64,000 nucleotides of DNA from Erythroxylum novogranatense (lineage: Eukaryota; Streptophyta; Magnoliopsida; Malpighiales; Erythroxylaceae): contig CM057233.1 of the NCBI GenBank assembly GCA_029891385.1, positions 54,080,063 to 54,144,062 of the forward strand, in the 5' to 3' direction. Every line of letters starts with the position of its first letter. The first letter of the stretch is position 1. Below are positions 1 through 11,879 of this stretch, one piece after another. A model generated the notes under the pieces. It was not told where the DNA came from. It did no database searches and worked only from the letters and a program-made list of their open reading frames with translations. A program made the position numbers and the translations under genes.

Positions 1-921
1 TTATCTCAAGTAGAGCCTAAGAAGGTTGAGGAAGCTCTTCAAGACGAAGCTTGGGTGTTAGCCATGCAAAAAGAGCTGAATCAATTCACGAGGAATAATG
101 TCTGGACCTTAGTTCCAAAACCTCCTAAGAAATCCATTATAGGAACCAGATGGGTTTTTAAGAATAAGTTAGACGAATCAGGAAGAGTGAGTCGTAACAA
201 GGCCATATTAGTAGCACAAGGCTACAATCAGCAAGAAGGAATAGACTACAATGAAACATATGCTCCAGTAGCGAGATTTGAAGCTATAAGGATTTTGTTA
301 GCATATGCAATCTGTCATGATATAAAGTTGTTTCAGATGAACGTAAAGAGTGCATTTCTGAATGGCTTTATAGACGAAGAAGTGTATGTAAAACAACCAC
401 CTGGCTTCGAAGATGTTAAAAACCCAGATTATGTCTATAGACTTCACAAAGCCTTATACGGCCTGAAGCAAGCTCCTAGAGCTTGGTATGATCGTCTGAG
501 TACCTTCTTGATAGAAAATGGTTTCAGTAGAGGTCAAGTTGATAAGACGCTCTTTAGGAAGGGTTTTCAAAATGATTTTATCTTAGTACAGATTTACATT
601 GATGATATCATATTTGGTGCTACTTCAAAAAAGTTGTGCTTGAAGTTTGAGAGTCTAATGAAAAGAGAATTTGAAATGAGTATGATGGGTGAATTAAAGT
701 TCTTTCTTGGGTTGCAAGTTAAGCAGACCGAAGAAAAGATCTTCATTCATCAAAAAAAGTATGTGAAAGAATTGCTGAATAAGTTTGACATAAATAATGT
801 AAAGCCTATGGCAACTCCGATACATCCTTCAAATCTTTTGTCGAAAGACGAACTTGGAAAGAAGGTGGATCAAACCCTATATAGAGGGATGATCGGTTCT
901 TTCTTGTATCTTCTGAAATGA
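1..921 (+). pseudogene. Copia pol fragment: reverse transcriptase (element A)
   Basis: The frame is open from the left edge and encodes the end of the integrase-RT connection followed by a copia reverse transcriptase (RVT_2 type), which copies element RNA into cDNA inside virus-like particles. Visible landmarks, counting from the Met at 55, are RWVFKNK near residue 33, [11 protein letters not shown] near 55, KSAFLNG near 98 and YIDD at 181-184. The first catalytic aspartate of the family motif QMDVK is asparagine here (codon AAC at 340-342), a G-to-A type change that should abolish activity. The frame ends at TGA 919-921, where the family normally reads on into RNase H, so this is a frameshift rather than a natural stop. 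Confidence 0.9.
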
Positions 922-1546
922 GTAGACCTGATATTCGCATTAGGTGTATGCTTGTGTGCAAGATTTCAAGCCGATCCTAGAGAGTCTCATCTTATTGTTG
1001 TTAAAAGAATTTTGAGATATCTCGCAGGTACTACTGATCTTTGCTTAATGTTTGAGAAAGGTAAAGATTTCAAGTTAATTGATATTGCGATCACGGACTA
1101 TGCTGGAGATAGAATTGAAAGGAAGAGCACAAGTGGAGGATGTCACTTTCTTGAGGAAATCTTGTCTCTGGTCAAGCAAGAGACAAAGCTCAATTGCCTA
1201 TCAACCGTGAAGGTAATATATATCCGCATGATTCTTTGCTCACGTACGCTGTGGATCAAATACCGACGAAGACTATTCACCAAAAGGAGGAGATTCCAAT
1301 TTGTTACGACAACACCAAAGTGCGATAAATCTATCAAAGAATCCAATTCAGCATTCCAGAGTGAAGCATATAGAAGTCAGACATCATTTCCTGAGAGATT
1401 ATGTTCAGAGGAAAGTGGTGATTCTACAGTTTGTTGAAACAGAACTTCAATGGGCAGATATCTTCACTAAACCACTAAGTGAAGAACGTTTTCAGAAGAT
1501 AAGACGCAATCTTAACATGGTGATGCTAAATGAGCAGTCAGGCTAA
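922..1546 (+). pseudogene. Copia pol fragment: RNase H (element A), frameshifted
   Basis: This continues pol after the break at 921 and encodes the RT thumb/connection and RNase H, which removes the RNA strand during cDNA synthesis. Recognisable pieces are CLCARFQADPRESH with ILRYLAGTTDL (from about 940), TDYAGDRIERKSTSGG near 1095-1140, HIEVRHHFLRDYV near 1370 and ADIFTKPL near 1455-1480. The pieces lie in different frames, so at least two frameshifts are present. The stop at 1544-1546 lies at the usual pol end of this family. Not functional. Confidence 0.82.
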
Positions 1547-1810
1547 AATAACGTGAGAAACTAACGGCGTTATATACAGAGAGTTACAACTGGTAACTTT
1601 TCTCACAAGGAAGATTTTTGGAGGGAAAAATATGAGAAACTCGAGGTTCTTAATGATTCGAGAACCCATCAGTCCATAACCCTATAAGTAGACTGAAGAT
1701 GAGATTATAGCAGTCTTTTCATCATCTCCTGACGGTTCATTTCTACTTTACCAATTCTCTCAAAATCTTCTCACTCAAAAGTTCTCCGAAGATAATTTTC
1801 GCTCTATACA

Positions 1811-2419
1811 ATGGAAGCGGTCATGGTTTATGGAAGACTTCAGGACTTTGAGTCACTAAGGAGTGACGGCATGGATGTAGAACCAGAGATCACAAGAGCT
1901 GGCTGGAAGAACTTTTTTCATATACGAGAACTTGTCTATACGGATGAGGTATATGAGTTCTGGAAGAACGCTCGTCTGGTAGAAGACACTAATGTATCCT
2001 CTGTGGAAAGAATATCTCTTCTTGTCACAAAGGATTTAATAAGGAAGGTGACTGATTGCCCATCGATTGGTGAGAAACTGTCTACCAAGGCTGGATGGAT
2101 GTCCTCAGTTGGAATGAAAGAAGAAGATGTCAAGAGACAGCTCTATTGCACAAATGATTCCAGGGAGAGGAAGACATCAAATTTGATTCCAAAGGCTCGG
2201 GTTCTTCATGCAATCCTGTTTAATTGCATTCTTCCCAGAGTTAGTTCAAGGCATTTGGTGACTACTCTAGATGAACAATGCCTGTTCTTTCTTCTGAATA
2301 GAAATCCCATAGATCTACCATTCTTAATCTTTCATTATATGGTTAAGGGGTTAAAGGAAACTACAAGTTATCCTTATGGTATGATTTTGACGAGGATCTT
2401 TATGGAATCGATTCGCTAA
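1811..2419 (+). pseudogene. Env-like ORF, N-terminal piece (element A)
   Basis: A 202-residue frame starts at ATG 1811, 264 bp after the pol stop. That is the position where Sireviruses carry an extra env-like ORF of unknown function. The piece is rich in aromatic and charged residues (WKNFFHIRELVYTDEVYEFW near residues 32-51, CPSIGEK near 106). It resembles the plant retroelement domain often annotated as putative plant transposon protein, also present in Athila env-like ORFs. I see no clear signal peptide or membrane helix in this part. The frame breaks at 2419 but related coding potential continues downstream. The assignment rests on position and overall resemblance, not on a search. Confidence 0.6.
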
Positions 2420-2449
2420 ACTACTGCAGTATCGCATTTAATCGTTCTC

Positions 2450-3029
2450 GTGAAGAGCAAAATCGATGCACATACGATTTGGCGAATGGGTCTGAACATA
2501 GTAGAAAGAGACCAAGCCGACTCTTCAAGGAAGCCAAGAACTGAGGGGGAGCGTGTATTGAAGAAGACTCCTGTCTCAAGTTCTCAATCGCCAGTAAGTA
2601 TCAAATCGCCATCGCCAACTAAGGAGAGTGCTAGGGAGACCTCTCATGAAAATGGCGAGTCCTCTTTTCGGAGAAAGCCAATCTCAGAGGGCAAAACAAA
2701 GTGCGCCAAAGAGACAAGGAGAAAGTCTCTTGAGCGAGGTTGTGAAGAAAGCCAAGAGATCTCCAAGAATCAGGACTCTGAGGCAACAGGAAGAGAAGAT
2801 TGCCAGAGAACAAAGGCGAGAAGAAACTTCTAAATCTTGTGCACCCAAAGCCACAAGATCCTTAGTCTCTATTCTGGAAGAGGATACGGCCAGAAAATCC
2901 AAAGAGACTGAGAGGAAGAGAAAAGCAACATCTGATAAAAGAAAATCTCCTGCAAAGAAATCAGTGAAACTAACTGAAGCAGAGAAAAAGACTAAGAAGG
3001 TTAGTCGAAAGAAGAACATCTCAAGCTGA
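2450..3029 (+). pseudogene. Env-like ORF, basic middle piece (element A)
   Basis: Two overlapping frames (2450-2833 and 2628-3029) cover a low-complexity region rich in Lys, Arg, Ser and Glu. The second frame ends in runs such as KRKATSDKRK and KKTKKVSRKK, which look like nuclear-localisation or nucleic-acid-binding tails. The switch of frame near 2630-2830 suggests one original ORF with a frameshift, continuing from the piece at 1811-2419. About 390 bp without a clear frame follow (3030-3418). No catalytic motif is visible. Confidence 0.45.
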
Positions 3030-3418
3030 GGACGTTAGTCAACAAAAGACATCACCGATGTTTGTTCAAGTATAAATGTAAGTCGAGCGAGATACGCTTC
3101 GAAACCCACATGGTTCAACAAGAAGAACCATTGAAGAAAACACGGTTAAGGAAACACCTAATGATCAAGAAAAGGAGCTAGTAGAGGAACCAACACTGGA
3201 AACACCTTTTGATCTAAAGAAGGAGCCAGAAGATGGAAGTCCAATTCAGGTGACGTCTACTGCAACACATCAAGGAGCAACAGCGGCTTCAGACTTCGGA
3301 TGTTGGACCAGTGCAAGGTACACAACTACCATAGATTTATGAGGAAATGAAGTGAAAATCAAAATGGTGGAAGTTGTTACAGACATAAAGGACTGCTATT
3401 GCAATTGGTGTTCAACTA

Positions 3419-4207
3419 GTGAAGAAAATAGTGGCTATAGTGGAACCTATGGTGATTAATCACAACACATGGCAGTTACTCAAAGAAGACGAAAGGATCT
3501 TCTATGACTCCTTGGGATTTGCTGCTACAATGCCATATCCTACAAATCGTCCCTGCCATCCATGTACCATTTTCCCAATCACAAAGAACACAGAAATCAT
3601 GGTTGCACCAGACATACAACCAAGATTTCCAAAAGATTTCACAAGGGGAAAAGCAAAGTTGTATCCTGAAGATGATGCTAGTGATGATCTGTCCGTAGAT
3701 CAAATTGCAGAAGAAGTGCGAAAAATTGATGAAGCATGCACTCTTGCACAGAATCCAGATCAAGCGAGTTGCAGCTACACTAATCGGAGGGAACACTATC
3801 CAGTGGGGGGAAATATAAGAACAGGAACATTTACAGAGTTCCTCATTCAGACAGTTCTTCGTATTAGGCCTCTGACTAGTACACTGTCTATAGAAGCACA
3901 AGCCTTACCCCTACATGGAAGACAGTTGCTGATGCTGCCAATTTCGTTTAATTTAGATCTTCCTGAAGCTGAAACATTTATTCGTCCACCGATTTTTAAG
4001 ATCAATGAAGACTACACTCCATCCTCTGATGCCTACACTACTTCAATTCCTTTCGCTCCTCCGTTAGCAGAATTAGATCAAGCCTCTTCGTCAGTTGATC
4101 CACCAGATGAAGTCAGTAGATTAAGTGGTGAACTCAATGACATGAAGGAGACGGTGAATGATCTGAGAAAGATGATAGCAAACTATTTGAAGTGCCGTAA
4201 TCGTTAA
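3419..4207 (+). pseudogene. Env-like ORF, C-terminal piece with short coiled coil (element A)
   Basis: A 262-residue frame ends 210 bp before the 3' LTR. Its last 30 residues include LSGELNDMKETVNDLRKMI, a heptad-like amphipathic segment that could form a short coiled coil. The middle is Pro- and Asp-rich. There is no obvious transmembrane helix, so the name env-like reflects position in the element rather than shown membrane function. It is probably the C-terminal part of the ORF beginning at 1811, separated by frameshifts. No host homologue is recognised. Confidence 0.5.
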
Positions 4208-4403
4208 ATCATTTTTATTATAACAAATAGAGGAGAGCGGAAAAGAAGATAATCAATGTAAGAGGAGAGGATGTTCAGATGAAGAAGGTGTGACCACAAC
4301 AGACGAAGAAAGGAAGAAGATAAGTTTTTTTATTTTGCAACATCTTGCAACATCTGTAAATTTTTGTTTTGTTTTCTTTTCTTGTATGTAATTTGTTATA
4401 TTC

Positions 4404-4417
4404 AAAAAGGGGGAGAT
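4404..4417 (+). other. Polypurine tract of element A
   Basis: AAAAAGGGGGAGAT sits immediately before the TG that opens the 3' LTR at 4418. This is where plus-strand cDNA synthesis starts in LTR retrotransposons. It fixes both the orientation and the LTR start. Confidence 0.88.
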
Positions 4418-4552
4418 TGTTAAGTCAGAATGACTTTACTTAAAAATGATTTTGATGTATAACAAAGAGAGATCATATACAAGATAAACAAAACAGACAT
4501 CTGATTTAACTCGATACGCATTTATACGCATTTAAGTTGCAAGAAAACAGTT

Positions 4553-4736
4553 AGACACAGATGAAGTTGATAAAAGTCAAACACAGACGAAGTTGAAAAA
4601 AGTCAGACGCAGACGCAGACGCAAAAGCAAAGCAGAAGCAGACGCAGACACAAAAGCAAAGCAGACGCAGACGCAAACGCAAAAGTAAAGCAGACGCAGA
4701 CGCAGACGCAGACGTAAAAGCAAAGCAGACGCAAGA
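4553..4736 (+). repeat. U3 minisatellite of GCAGACGCAGACG-type units (LTR of A)
   Basis: An irregular tandem array of short units combining GACGCAGACGC and AAAAGCAAAGCA fills about 180 bp of U3 directly upstream of the TATA box. The LTR of element B has a diverged version of the same block on the other strand at 21521-21790. Confidence 0.85.
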
Positions 4737-4834
4737 GTCAGTTCGAGTTAGTTACAGAACTCAACTGATTAACCGTTTCTTTAAAGATTAAAGATTCAAG
4801 ATTCAAGAATCAAAGAAGCAGTTAGAGACGAAGG

Positions 4835-4843
4835 CTATAAATA
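4835..4843 (+). promoter_or_regulatory. TATA box of the A LTR
   Basis: CTATAAATA lies about 420 bp into the LTR, just after the U3 repeat block. The equivalent CTATAAATA is found on the minus strand in the LTR of B near 21405-21417. Conservation between two family members makes this a good promoter candidate. Confidence 0.65.
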
Positions 4844-5372
4844 CAAGTCAAGTCGAAATCAAGAGTCAATGATGTTAGAAAAATTACACAAAGTGAAAAG
4901 CGATCAAGTCGAATTAGTGAGCTATCTTATCAGAATAAAGTGTTCAAATATTTTCCGAGAAGAAAAGTTATACAGATGGCCTGCAGAGGCTAAGTGTGAA
5001 AGAATCTTGGTTGTAGAGACACAAGAGGCTCGTGAAAGAATCTTTATCAGAACGCCAAGAGATAGTGAAATCTCAGAAGAAACTCTGAGGACTAGATGAA
5101 GCCCACGGTTTGGGGTGAATTAGGATAAATCCGCGTGTCTACTACTCTTACTCTTTATCTTTATCTTGCCTCAAAGTTGATCATTACTTACTATTCATAT
5201 ACTTAGCATTGAAAAGTTTGATCAATCAGGATTAATAAAGATTCTATAAAGAATTTTATTTCTAACAAGTAATTCTGAAAAAGATATTAAAAAAGGGGAA
5301 TACACAATTCAACCCCCTTCTCGTGCATTCTCTCAGTATTTCTAAGTCTTTGATTAACGCAGATTCACTTCA

Positions 5373-8296
5373 GGTTCCACCGGTCACAACTGCCATTATC
5401 TGATCATGCAATTATGCATGAATGCATATGCCTCGTTTTACAATAATTTGTGTCACAACTTAATACACTAGGTCCAATATTGCATTTAACCAATTCACTT
5501 TCAATTATGCACATTTAACACTTCTATAACACATTCCAAATATTTCGAACACCTGCGGTTCGAAATCAATCAAAACAAACACACATAATCCTTCCTTAAC
5601 TCTGCATGGCAATCGTACATGAAATTAAACACATATAGGTTGAGAAACCAACTAGGTTACTCACCTATTACTTCCGAGCTAATGCCGAGAAGTCTCTGCT
5701 ATGTCGGTCGATCGACGCTCCAGTTGGGCCTCTATAAGAATCAGAGAATAAAACGATCACTAATTGTTCAATCCGAACTAGTAATGATGCACATGTAGGT
5801 GTAAAATGCATGTTCATGATATTCCCGGCCCTAATCCCTTTTTTTCCATCAGAAAAATCCGTCTAATTTAATGGTGCTGACAGTACTCAATTTGGACCTC
5901 TATAGGCCCCCAATAAATCAAATAAATAATTACTATATATATAGATATAAGCCCTTATTTCCCTCTCTTTTTTCCCTTTTTCCTGTCTGACATTTTAACT
6001 AGCATATCTCTTTACATACAATTCAGAAAATTACAAACCATACCTCTTTGGAAAGATCATGAAACCCTCTACAAGTTTCATGAAACCCATAAAAATCACA
6101 TTTACCCCTAAGGGTGTCAAAATTCAATTGAAACTTCTGCCCATTCAAAACCTATCAAAACAGAACAGTACTTGGTAAATTCAGTAACTTCCATTCTCTT
6201 CAGTCAAAAATTACACCATAAATATGTTCAGAAAGATAACAATTTTTTCTACAACTTTCATGAACAAAACAAAATCAAATTCAATTGTTAACTAGGTCAA
6301 ATAATTCAGTGAATGTTGCTTCCCCTGCAAGTACTCAATCTGGACAGTAATGTTCTAAACAGTATATCTCCTTAAAAAAACGTCAAATAAATGAATACTT
6401 TATACCTATCCTATGGAAAGATCAAACAAAATGCTACACTTCCCACGAAGGGCTTCAAAGCCAATTCCATCTCTAACAAGCTTAAAACTTTCATGCAAGT
6501 TACTGATTAGGGCAGCAGTCAATAACCTCATGCAGGTACAGATTTTGAAAATTCATTACTCCCACAGATGATCTCCAAAAATTACATGCTATATACCATT
6601 TTCAAGATAATTTCTTCCTCTAAAACTCTTAAGAAGATCACTCATGCCAATTCAATTCACAGAAATTGCTAAAATTGCTTCTAATCAGATTGTGCACCAA
6701 ATCCACTCTTAGTCTAGGTTTCACCAAATTGTTCAAAATCAGTCAATATTCCACAGTGCATATCTCCCACTATACAGATCTAAAAATTGCAAAATCAGTG
6801 GGAATGGAAAGATAACTTAATAAGATTCAACTTTCATTTGGACTATTTTCCCTAATTCCATCTCAATTAATTTAGAAAAATCATCAACACAATCAGGTCA
6901 TCAATCCAGATACTGTTCATTCCAGCTATCAGCAGTAACTTTCCATGCTAAAATTCACCCTCTTAAGACTAAAATTAGACAACACCTATTTCACACAAGA
7001 ATGTAGTCAACAAACCAAAGTTTAATTGGGCACAAACCTCACCTCATTTACATAACCACACAATGAGTTATTCTCAAAACAGTACAGTAGGGCAAAACTT
7101 AAATTTCAGCTTCACTTCCCAACTTCACTTCCTATCATACCAATTCAATTTCTATTACCATAAGCATCTCAATTAGCCACAAAATCAGTCCCTATATCAT
7201 GCATACATTCACTAGGAATAACCACCTCAATTTGGCAGCACCATACACAATCATGTTCTTTTCAAATTCTTTTAAGGATTAGTCATCTAATCACTTCAAA
7301 ATCAAGCTCAACACTTCACTTATAATCATTCATTATCCTAACACACCATACATTTATACCCATCAATTCCACCTATATTTTCATCAAATTAAAGCATAAA
7401 TAAGCATAATAATTACACCAAAATTCCCATTGAATGCATCTAACAACCATGATTTATGAAAACATAATTAAAGCATAAGTTAAAGCTTAACACTACACTT
7501 ACCTACTTAGGAAGCTTCAATTCCTTCAATTCTTTCTTTGTTATTTTTTTTTCTCACCACTTCCTCTAACATTTGTTCTCCATAACAAGAAACTAACTTG
7601 GTTGCAAGAAGAAGAAGAGCTCTTAAGGTTTTAAGATTTTCTTAAGGAAGAAAGAAGAGAAAATGATGGAGAGGCAAAATGGAATGGGTGGTTTCGGATG
7701 AGAGGAGGAAATAACAATTCAACTAAGCTTTTCCTTCTTTTATCAAGCAATAACTGAGAGCAACACTTAGCAAACCAAGAAAAGCAATTAATGAAGTGTA
7801 GAGGTGGCAAAAGGCTATTAGGCCAAAGAGAGAAGAAAAGTCAAAGGTAGATACTAATAAACTTTAATCAATAAGCCTAATCAAAATTTGACCCAATCAA
7901 CTCCAAAGGCCCTAATTTAAAACCCAAAATAATATACCCAATATTACAGTGCCATTGGGTAGCAATTTTTGCTACCGAAAAGCAACTGGTTCGCCACTTG
8001 GCGATTTTTCCTGTCCGGGAATTTTCTCCGGAAAATTCCAAAAAAATTTCTGAAAATCCCTTAAAATATAAAACACTCAGAATAATTTTTTTAACCCAAT
8101 AACCACGTTAATCACAATAAAATTGCCTTAGGCACAAAAATCGGGAATGTCATGTATGCATGTACAATAATTTCATTTGTACTGATTTCACTGTTCACTA
8201 GTACCAGTATGCATGGACAATACTAATAAATCCCTAGCAATCTCATCCTATGCCAATTTACTATTTTACTCTTCCTGTCGGGGGTGGGATGTTATA
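5373..8296 (-). repeat. 3' LTR of the LARD-like element (truncated)
   Basis: It is near-identical to 12139-15066 by eye, with scattered substitutions and 1-8 bp indels. Its left end lacks the ~259 bp present in the other copy at 11880-12138, and the break coincides exactly with the end of element A's LTR. The right end reads TGTTATA where the other LTR has TGTTACA. Apparent short ORFs here are not genes. Confidence 0.88.
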
Positions 8297-8297
8297 A

Positions 8298-8310
8298 CTC
8301 CCCCCTCCTT
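8298..8310 (-). other. Polypurine tract of the LARD-like element
   Basis: The minus strand reads AAGGAGGGGGGAG next to the 3' LTR. It is preceded by TTTCGAGGATGAAATTTTT, which resembles the pol-end/PPT junction of Tekay-type chromoviruses. This sets the orientation as minus. Confidence 0.8.
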
Positions 8311-11300
8311 ATAAAAATTTCATCCTCGAAATTGTCAATCTACGGTTCAATATGATAGGAATCATATGTTCCTACAATTCCCATACACTAAGTCACTCAA
8401 TCATTCCTTTACCAAAAGATCGCAGTAAGACAGTCGGTTGCTATGACTCAACTTATTATTTCCGAACCTGTTCACTTATCACGATTTATCCATCCAATAC
8501 CTTTTTCTCAATATACAGACTTATTCCAATAACTTCATTGATACCCTTTTTTGCCAATTCTGCGTACACTTTGTCCCTATGATACTTACAATAAAATAGT
8601 TTCTCTTGTCTGCGACACTTCCCTTTCCTTTGGTACTGACACAGTGGCACTTATCTCTATTTTTCACTATAACTGGTGGTAATCCACCTAACGCATTTAT
8701 CCTTCGTATTTCATTGACTCTTAGTCCGATTCAAGGTTCTTTGACACTTCATTGTTCTATATGCATTTCATTCTATTTCATTTGTCCAATCCTGATCCAC
8801 TTCAGCTAACCCATGCAGTTTTCCTAAGTCACTTTCCTTTGTTTCACTCATCACAAGTATCTCGACTCAATTTTGGTCTTTGACTCTTGTTAGGCACTTT
8901 TCTGTGTAATATAAGCGTGTACAATTCCTTTTTATGATCACCAATAGCCCTAAAGTCATTCAGTCAAAACTATATAATAAGGTCATAATCCTATGAAGTC
9001 CAAAACACTTAAGCACTTTTTCTGTGGAACATTCAACCTATAATCACTTGAATCTATAATAATTTTGTTCTATACCCCTAGTGATTCAATTTCACTTTTC
9101 GCATATACTTACTAGAATGTCTAGCTTCGACTGTTCACTTTCTTGTTCTATCACTTTGTGTCGGGTACGCATACTTTTTCTTTGAATCATTCAATATTGT
9201 TTTTCCAATTTCACTCGCATATTCAGACTCATCATAGGACTCACCACTTTAACTCCTGCACTCTTAACCTTTCTTACCTTTATCTAGTATCTCAATTTTT
9301 TCAGAAACACTTCACAATTACCCATAATCTACTTGACATTCTTTAGAAATCCCTATATCTGTAATTGGTCTGTTCCTTGCAACATTATCTGTTCACTATT
9401 TGAATTTAGTAGTCAGAATTGTCTGTTCATTACAAAATTGTCGGTATAGTAGTCATTTATGCCTGTCTTTTTTCTCGAATAAACACAATGTATCCTTATA
9501 GGAATCGAAGGTCTCCAAGGCTTTAAACAATTTCAATCATAACACCCATACCATTTATCAACGTCAATTCAGTTTATCTTATACCGTTTTAACATATTGT
9601 CTCAGTTCATCACACACTGCCCACTCTGGGTATGCTTATCCTCAGTATCAAATTCCTTAATTATTCAGATAGTTCTGTTTACTCTTCACTGTTCAACACT
9701 CTCAAATACATTCCGTCTATAATCATAGTCACTACCAATTGCGTACCTCGCAAAATTCCCTATTAGGGTCTTATTGACTTTTCCATACATCGTTTAACTT
9801 TTTCATTGAGTCCACAATTAGTGTATTTGCAATCCCTTTATGAAGATAACACTACATCACGTCATTGTCAGCTTTCCTTTAGGACTTCTTGTCTCTACGA
9901 ATTTTCTCTTTTCAATTGATTTCCGTCATTAACATCGACATATGCCAATACCTAGTCATCCGTATTGGACCTCCATAAATTCCACTTCATTTGAGTATTT
10001 CACTTGCATTCGAGATTATTTTATTCTTCGTTTCAAATCTAGATTTCCTAACAGCCAGCATCACATATGGAGATCTATTCACTTCACATTGCAATAGAAT
10101 CATCTCAAATTAAAATTCCACTCACATAGGTGGATACGTTACATTCCGCATACACAATGCGATAACCTCGAGAGTATATATTACTTGGTATGTCTAAATC
10201 TCCTCTTGAGATATGCCTCAATTTCACTTTTGATTTCGTCCCTACTTCTTTTCGTTTGACCATTAGTCTTGCTACCATCTTTATACTGTTCACGAAAGTC
10301 TCGTCAGCCAATTAGTGTCCCTATTGCTTTTCAATCATTCTCGAGCACTATCTCAATCAGAACAATTTTATGCCCTAATTGAAAAGATCAAAACAGTCCT
10401 TGCACGAAGGTTCCATGTGACAGTCACATAAACACTTTCTTTAACACTTATTCCGTAATCTACACCTCACCAGAACTTATTTCATCTTATCCGGAAGCCA
10501 ATTAGTAACCTATACAATTCAGACTTCCATAAAACTCCTTTCTGTTTATGCTAATCCTCAAATAATTGACTGATACCAGAATCATTTTTCATTTCTTGTC
10601 ATACAGGTACACTCAGCCCTCTTATGTCTTACTTTAACCCATTATGAACTTTACACTTATAGCCACTATACTCATTCACCGATCATCTCCTCTTTCATTT
10701 CCATGTCTCTTTCACATACGTTTCATTAATCATAATCAACTGTACTGTCCAATAGATACTCCCAACGATAAATCGACTCAAATGCGACAACTGTTTTCAT
10801 ATATCACTATCATTGTTTCATTTTTTTTTCTAGTTTCATTCCTATATCATTCATGTGTCAGCTTGACCTTTTAAGGTCATATCCAATTGGCTTATACAAT
10901 GTCATCTCCTTATTGCTACATATCTCTTTATCTATAATAGGGTATTCACAGTCCCCAAAACACGACAAAATCGGTGAGACAAATCCACTGTAGCTCTATC
11001 TATTTACCCATCCATTTACCATTTTTGTGTCCATATACATCTTTTCAACCAATCCAGAATTTCCCGATATACAATCAGTAGAAATTTTCAGTCTGTCTTT
11101 TTCCCTTACGATCTCATTATACTGATTTCCAAACTCTTAGCACAATATTCGTATACCCATTTCAGTCTCAAGCTTATGGGCTCATGATCACAATCGTTTC
11201 ATGAGTTCATTTTGGTTTATCTGTACACTTTTATCTCACCATTTCTACTTTTTCTTACCCTACTAGGCACTTTGCTCTTTCAGTTCTAGGTAGATCGTTA

Positions 11301-11861
11301 CGGTACAATATTGACCTTATTACAAACTCGCTATCATCATCTATCTATGATATCTACTGATATCGAACACAAATGCAGTGAATCAATATCTGCCTGATCG
11401 GATCTTCTACGCTTTACTCAGTTCCAATGTTTCCCATTTCATCGCATATACAGTCAGAGCTCTAATTACTTCGTCATCCCGGACTTTTAATCTCACTTAG
11501 ACATATTCGTTTTCTGTCATCGTAATCTTGCCATTTTAATCCGGGAATTTCTTGTGATATCACTTCGGCCAACATAGTCATACGTATACCACGTTCCGGG
11601 TTTATATTCACAGTACCATATATAACTCTCATTATCCGTTTTTCCTTTTTCCCTTTCCTAATTGCTTATCCACTTCCAGGGGTTCACATGCACATACTTC
11701 TCACGATTCTCACACATAATCATTTAACACATGTGTACACGTAGGATTGATCCTCGTGCGACACAAACTAGGGATCAGTTGCCACGGTCTGCAACGACAC
11801 GACTCAAATGCATGCAACTTGACCTATGTTTCAGACTGTGCCCAGATACATTCGTATTGCT

Positions 11862-11875
11862 GGGCTTTGATACCA
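11862..11875 (-). other. Primer binding site of the LARD-like element (initiator Met tRNA type)
   Basis: The minus strand reads TGGTATCAAAGCCC, one mismatch from the usual TGGTATCAGAGCCC complementary to the 3' end of initiator Met tRNA. It lies 4 bp from the LTR end at 11880. This shows that the LTR is 3187 bp, longer than the part shared with 5373-8296. Confidence 0.8.
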
Positions 11876-11879
11876 CAAA

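Larger units (their letters stand above)
1..5372 (+). mobile_element. Element A: Ty1/copia Sirevirus-like retrotransposon, 3' portion
   Basis: This is the 3' part of a copia element that enters from the left edge. It holds, in order, reverse transcriptase, RNase H, an env-like region of about 2.4 kb, a polypurine tract and a 955-bp 3' LTR. Copia order with an extra ORF between pol and the 3' LTR is the known layout of the Sirevirus (SIRE1/Maximus) lineage. The 5' LTR, gag, protease and most of integrase lie outside the window. The LTR end at 5372 abuts the LARD LTR, so A probably inserted into it. Element B at 15067-21830 belongs to the same family and supports the boundaries. Confidence 0.88.
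4418..5372 (+). repeat. 3' LTR of element A (955 bp)
   Basis: It begins TGTTAAGTCA straight after the polypurine tract and ends GATTCACTTCA. Both ends match the 5' LTR of element B in reverse complement (TGTTAAGTCA ending at 21830; GATTCACTTCA beside its primer site at 19375). Inside are a U3 repeat block (4553-4736), a TATA box (4835) and shared 3' segments. The next base, 5373, is already in the LARD LTR. Confidence 0.9.
8297..11879 (-). other. Internal region of the LARD-like element, no coding capacity seen
   Basis: This is 3583 bp of pyrimidine-rich (+ strand) sequence with stops in all frames. The longest minus frame (10105-10311, 68 codons) resembles nothing I recognise. I looked for RT (Y-x-D-D type), integrase zinc and DDE, and CCHC motifs and saw none. 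Only the terminal primer site and polypurine tract are recognisable. Conserved non-coding cores of about this length are typical of LARDs. Confidence 0.7.

Noticed and set aside
10105..10311. 68-codon minus frame in the LARD core as a gag remnant
   Set aside because: No gag or other motif; a length expected by chance in 3.6 kb.
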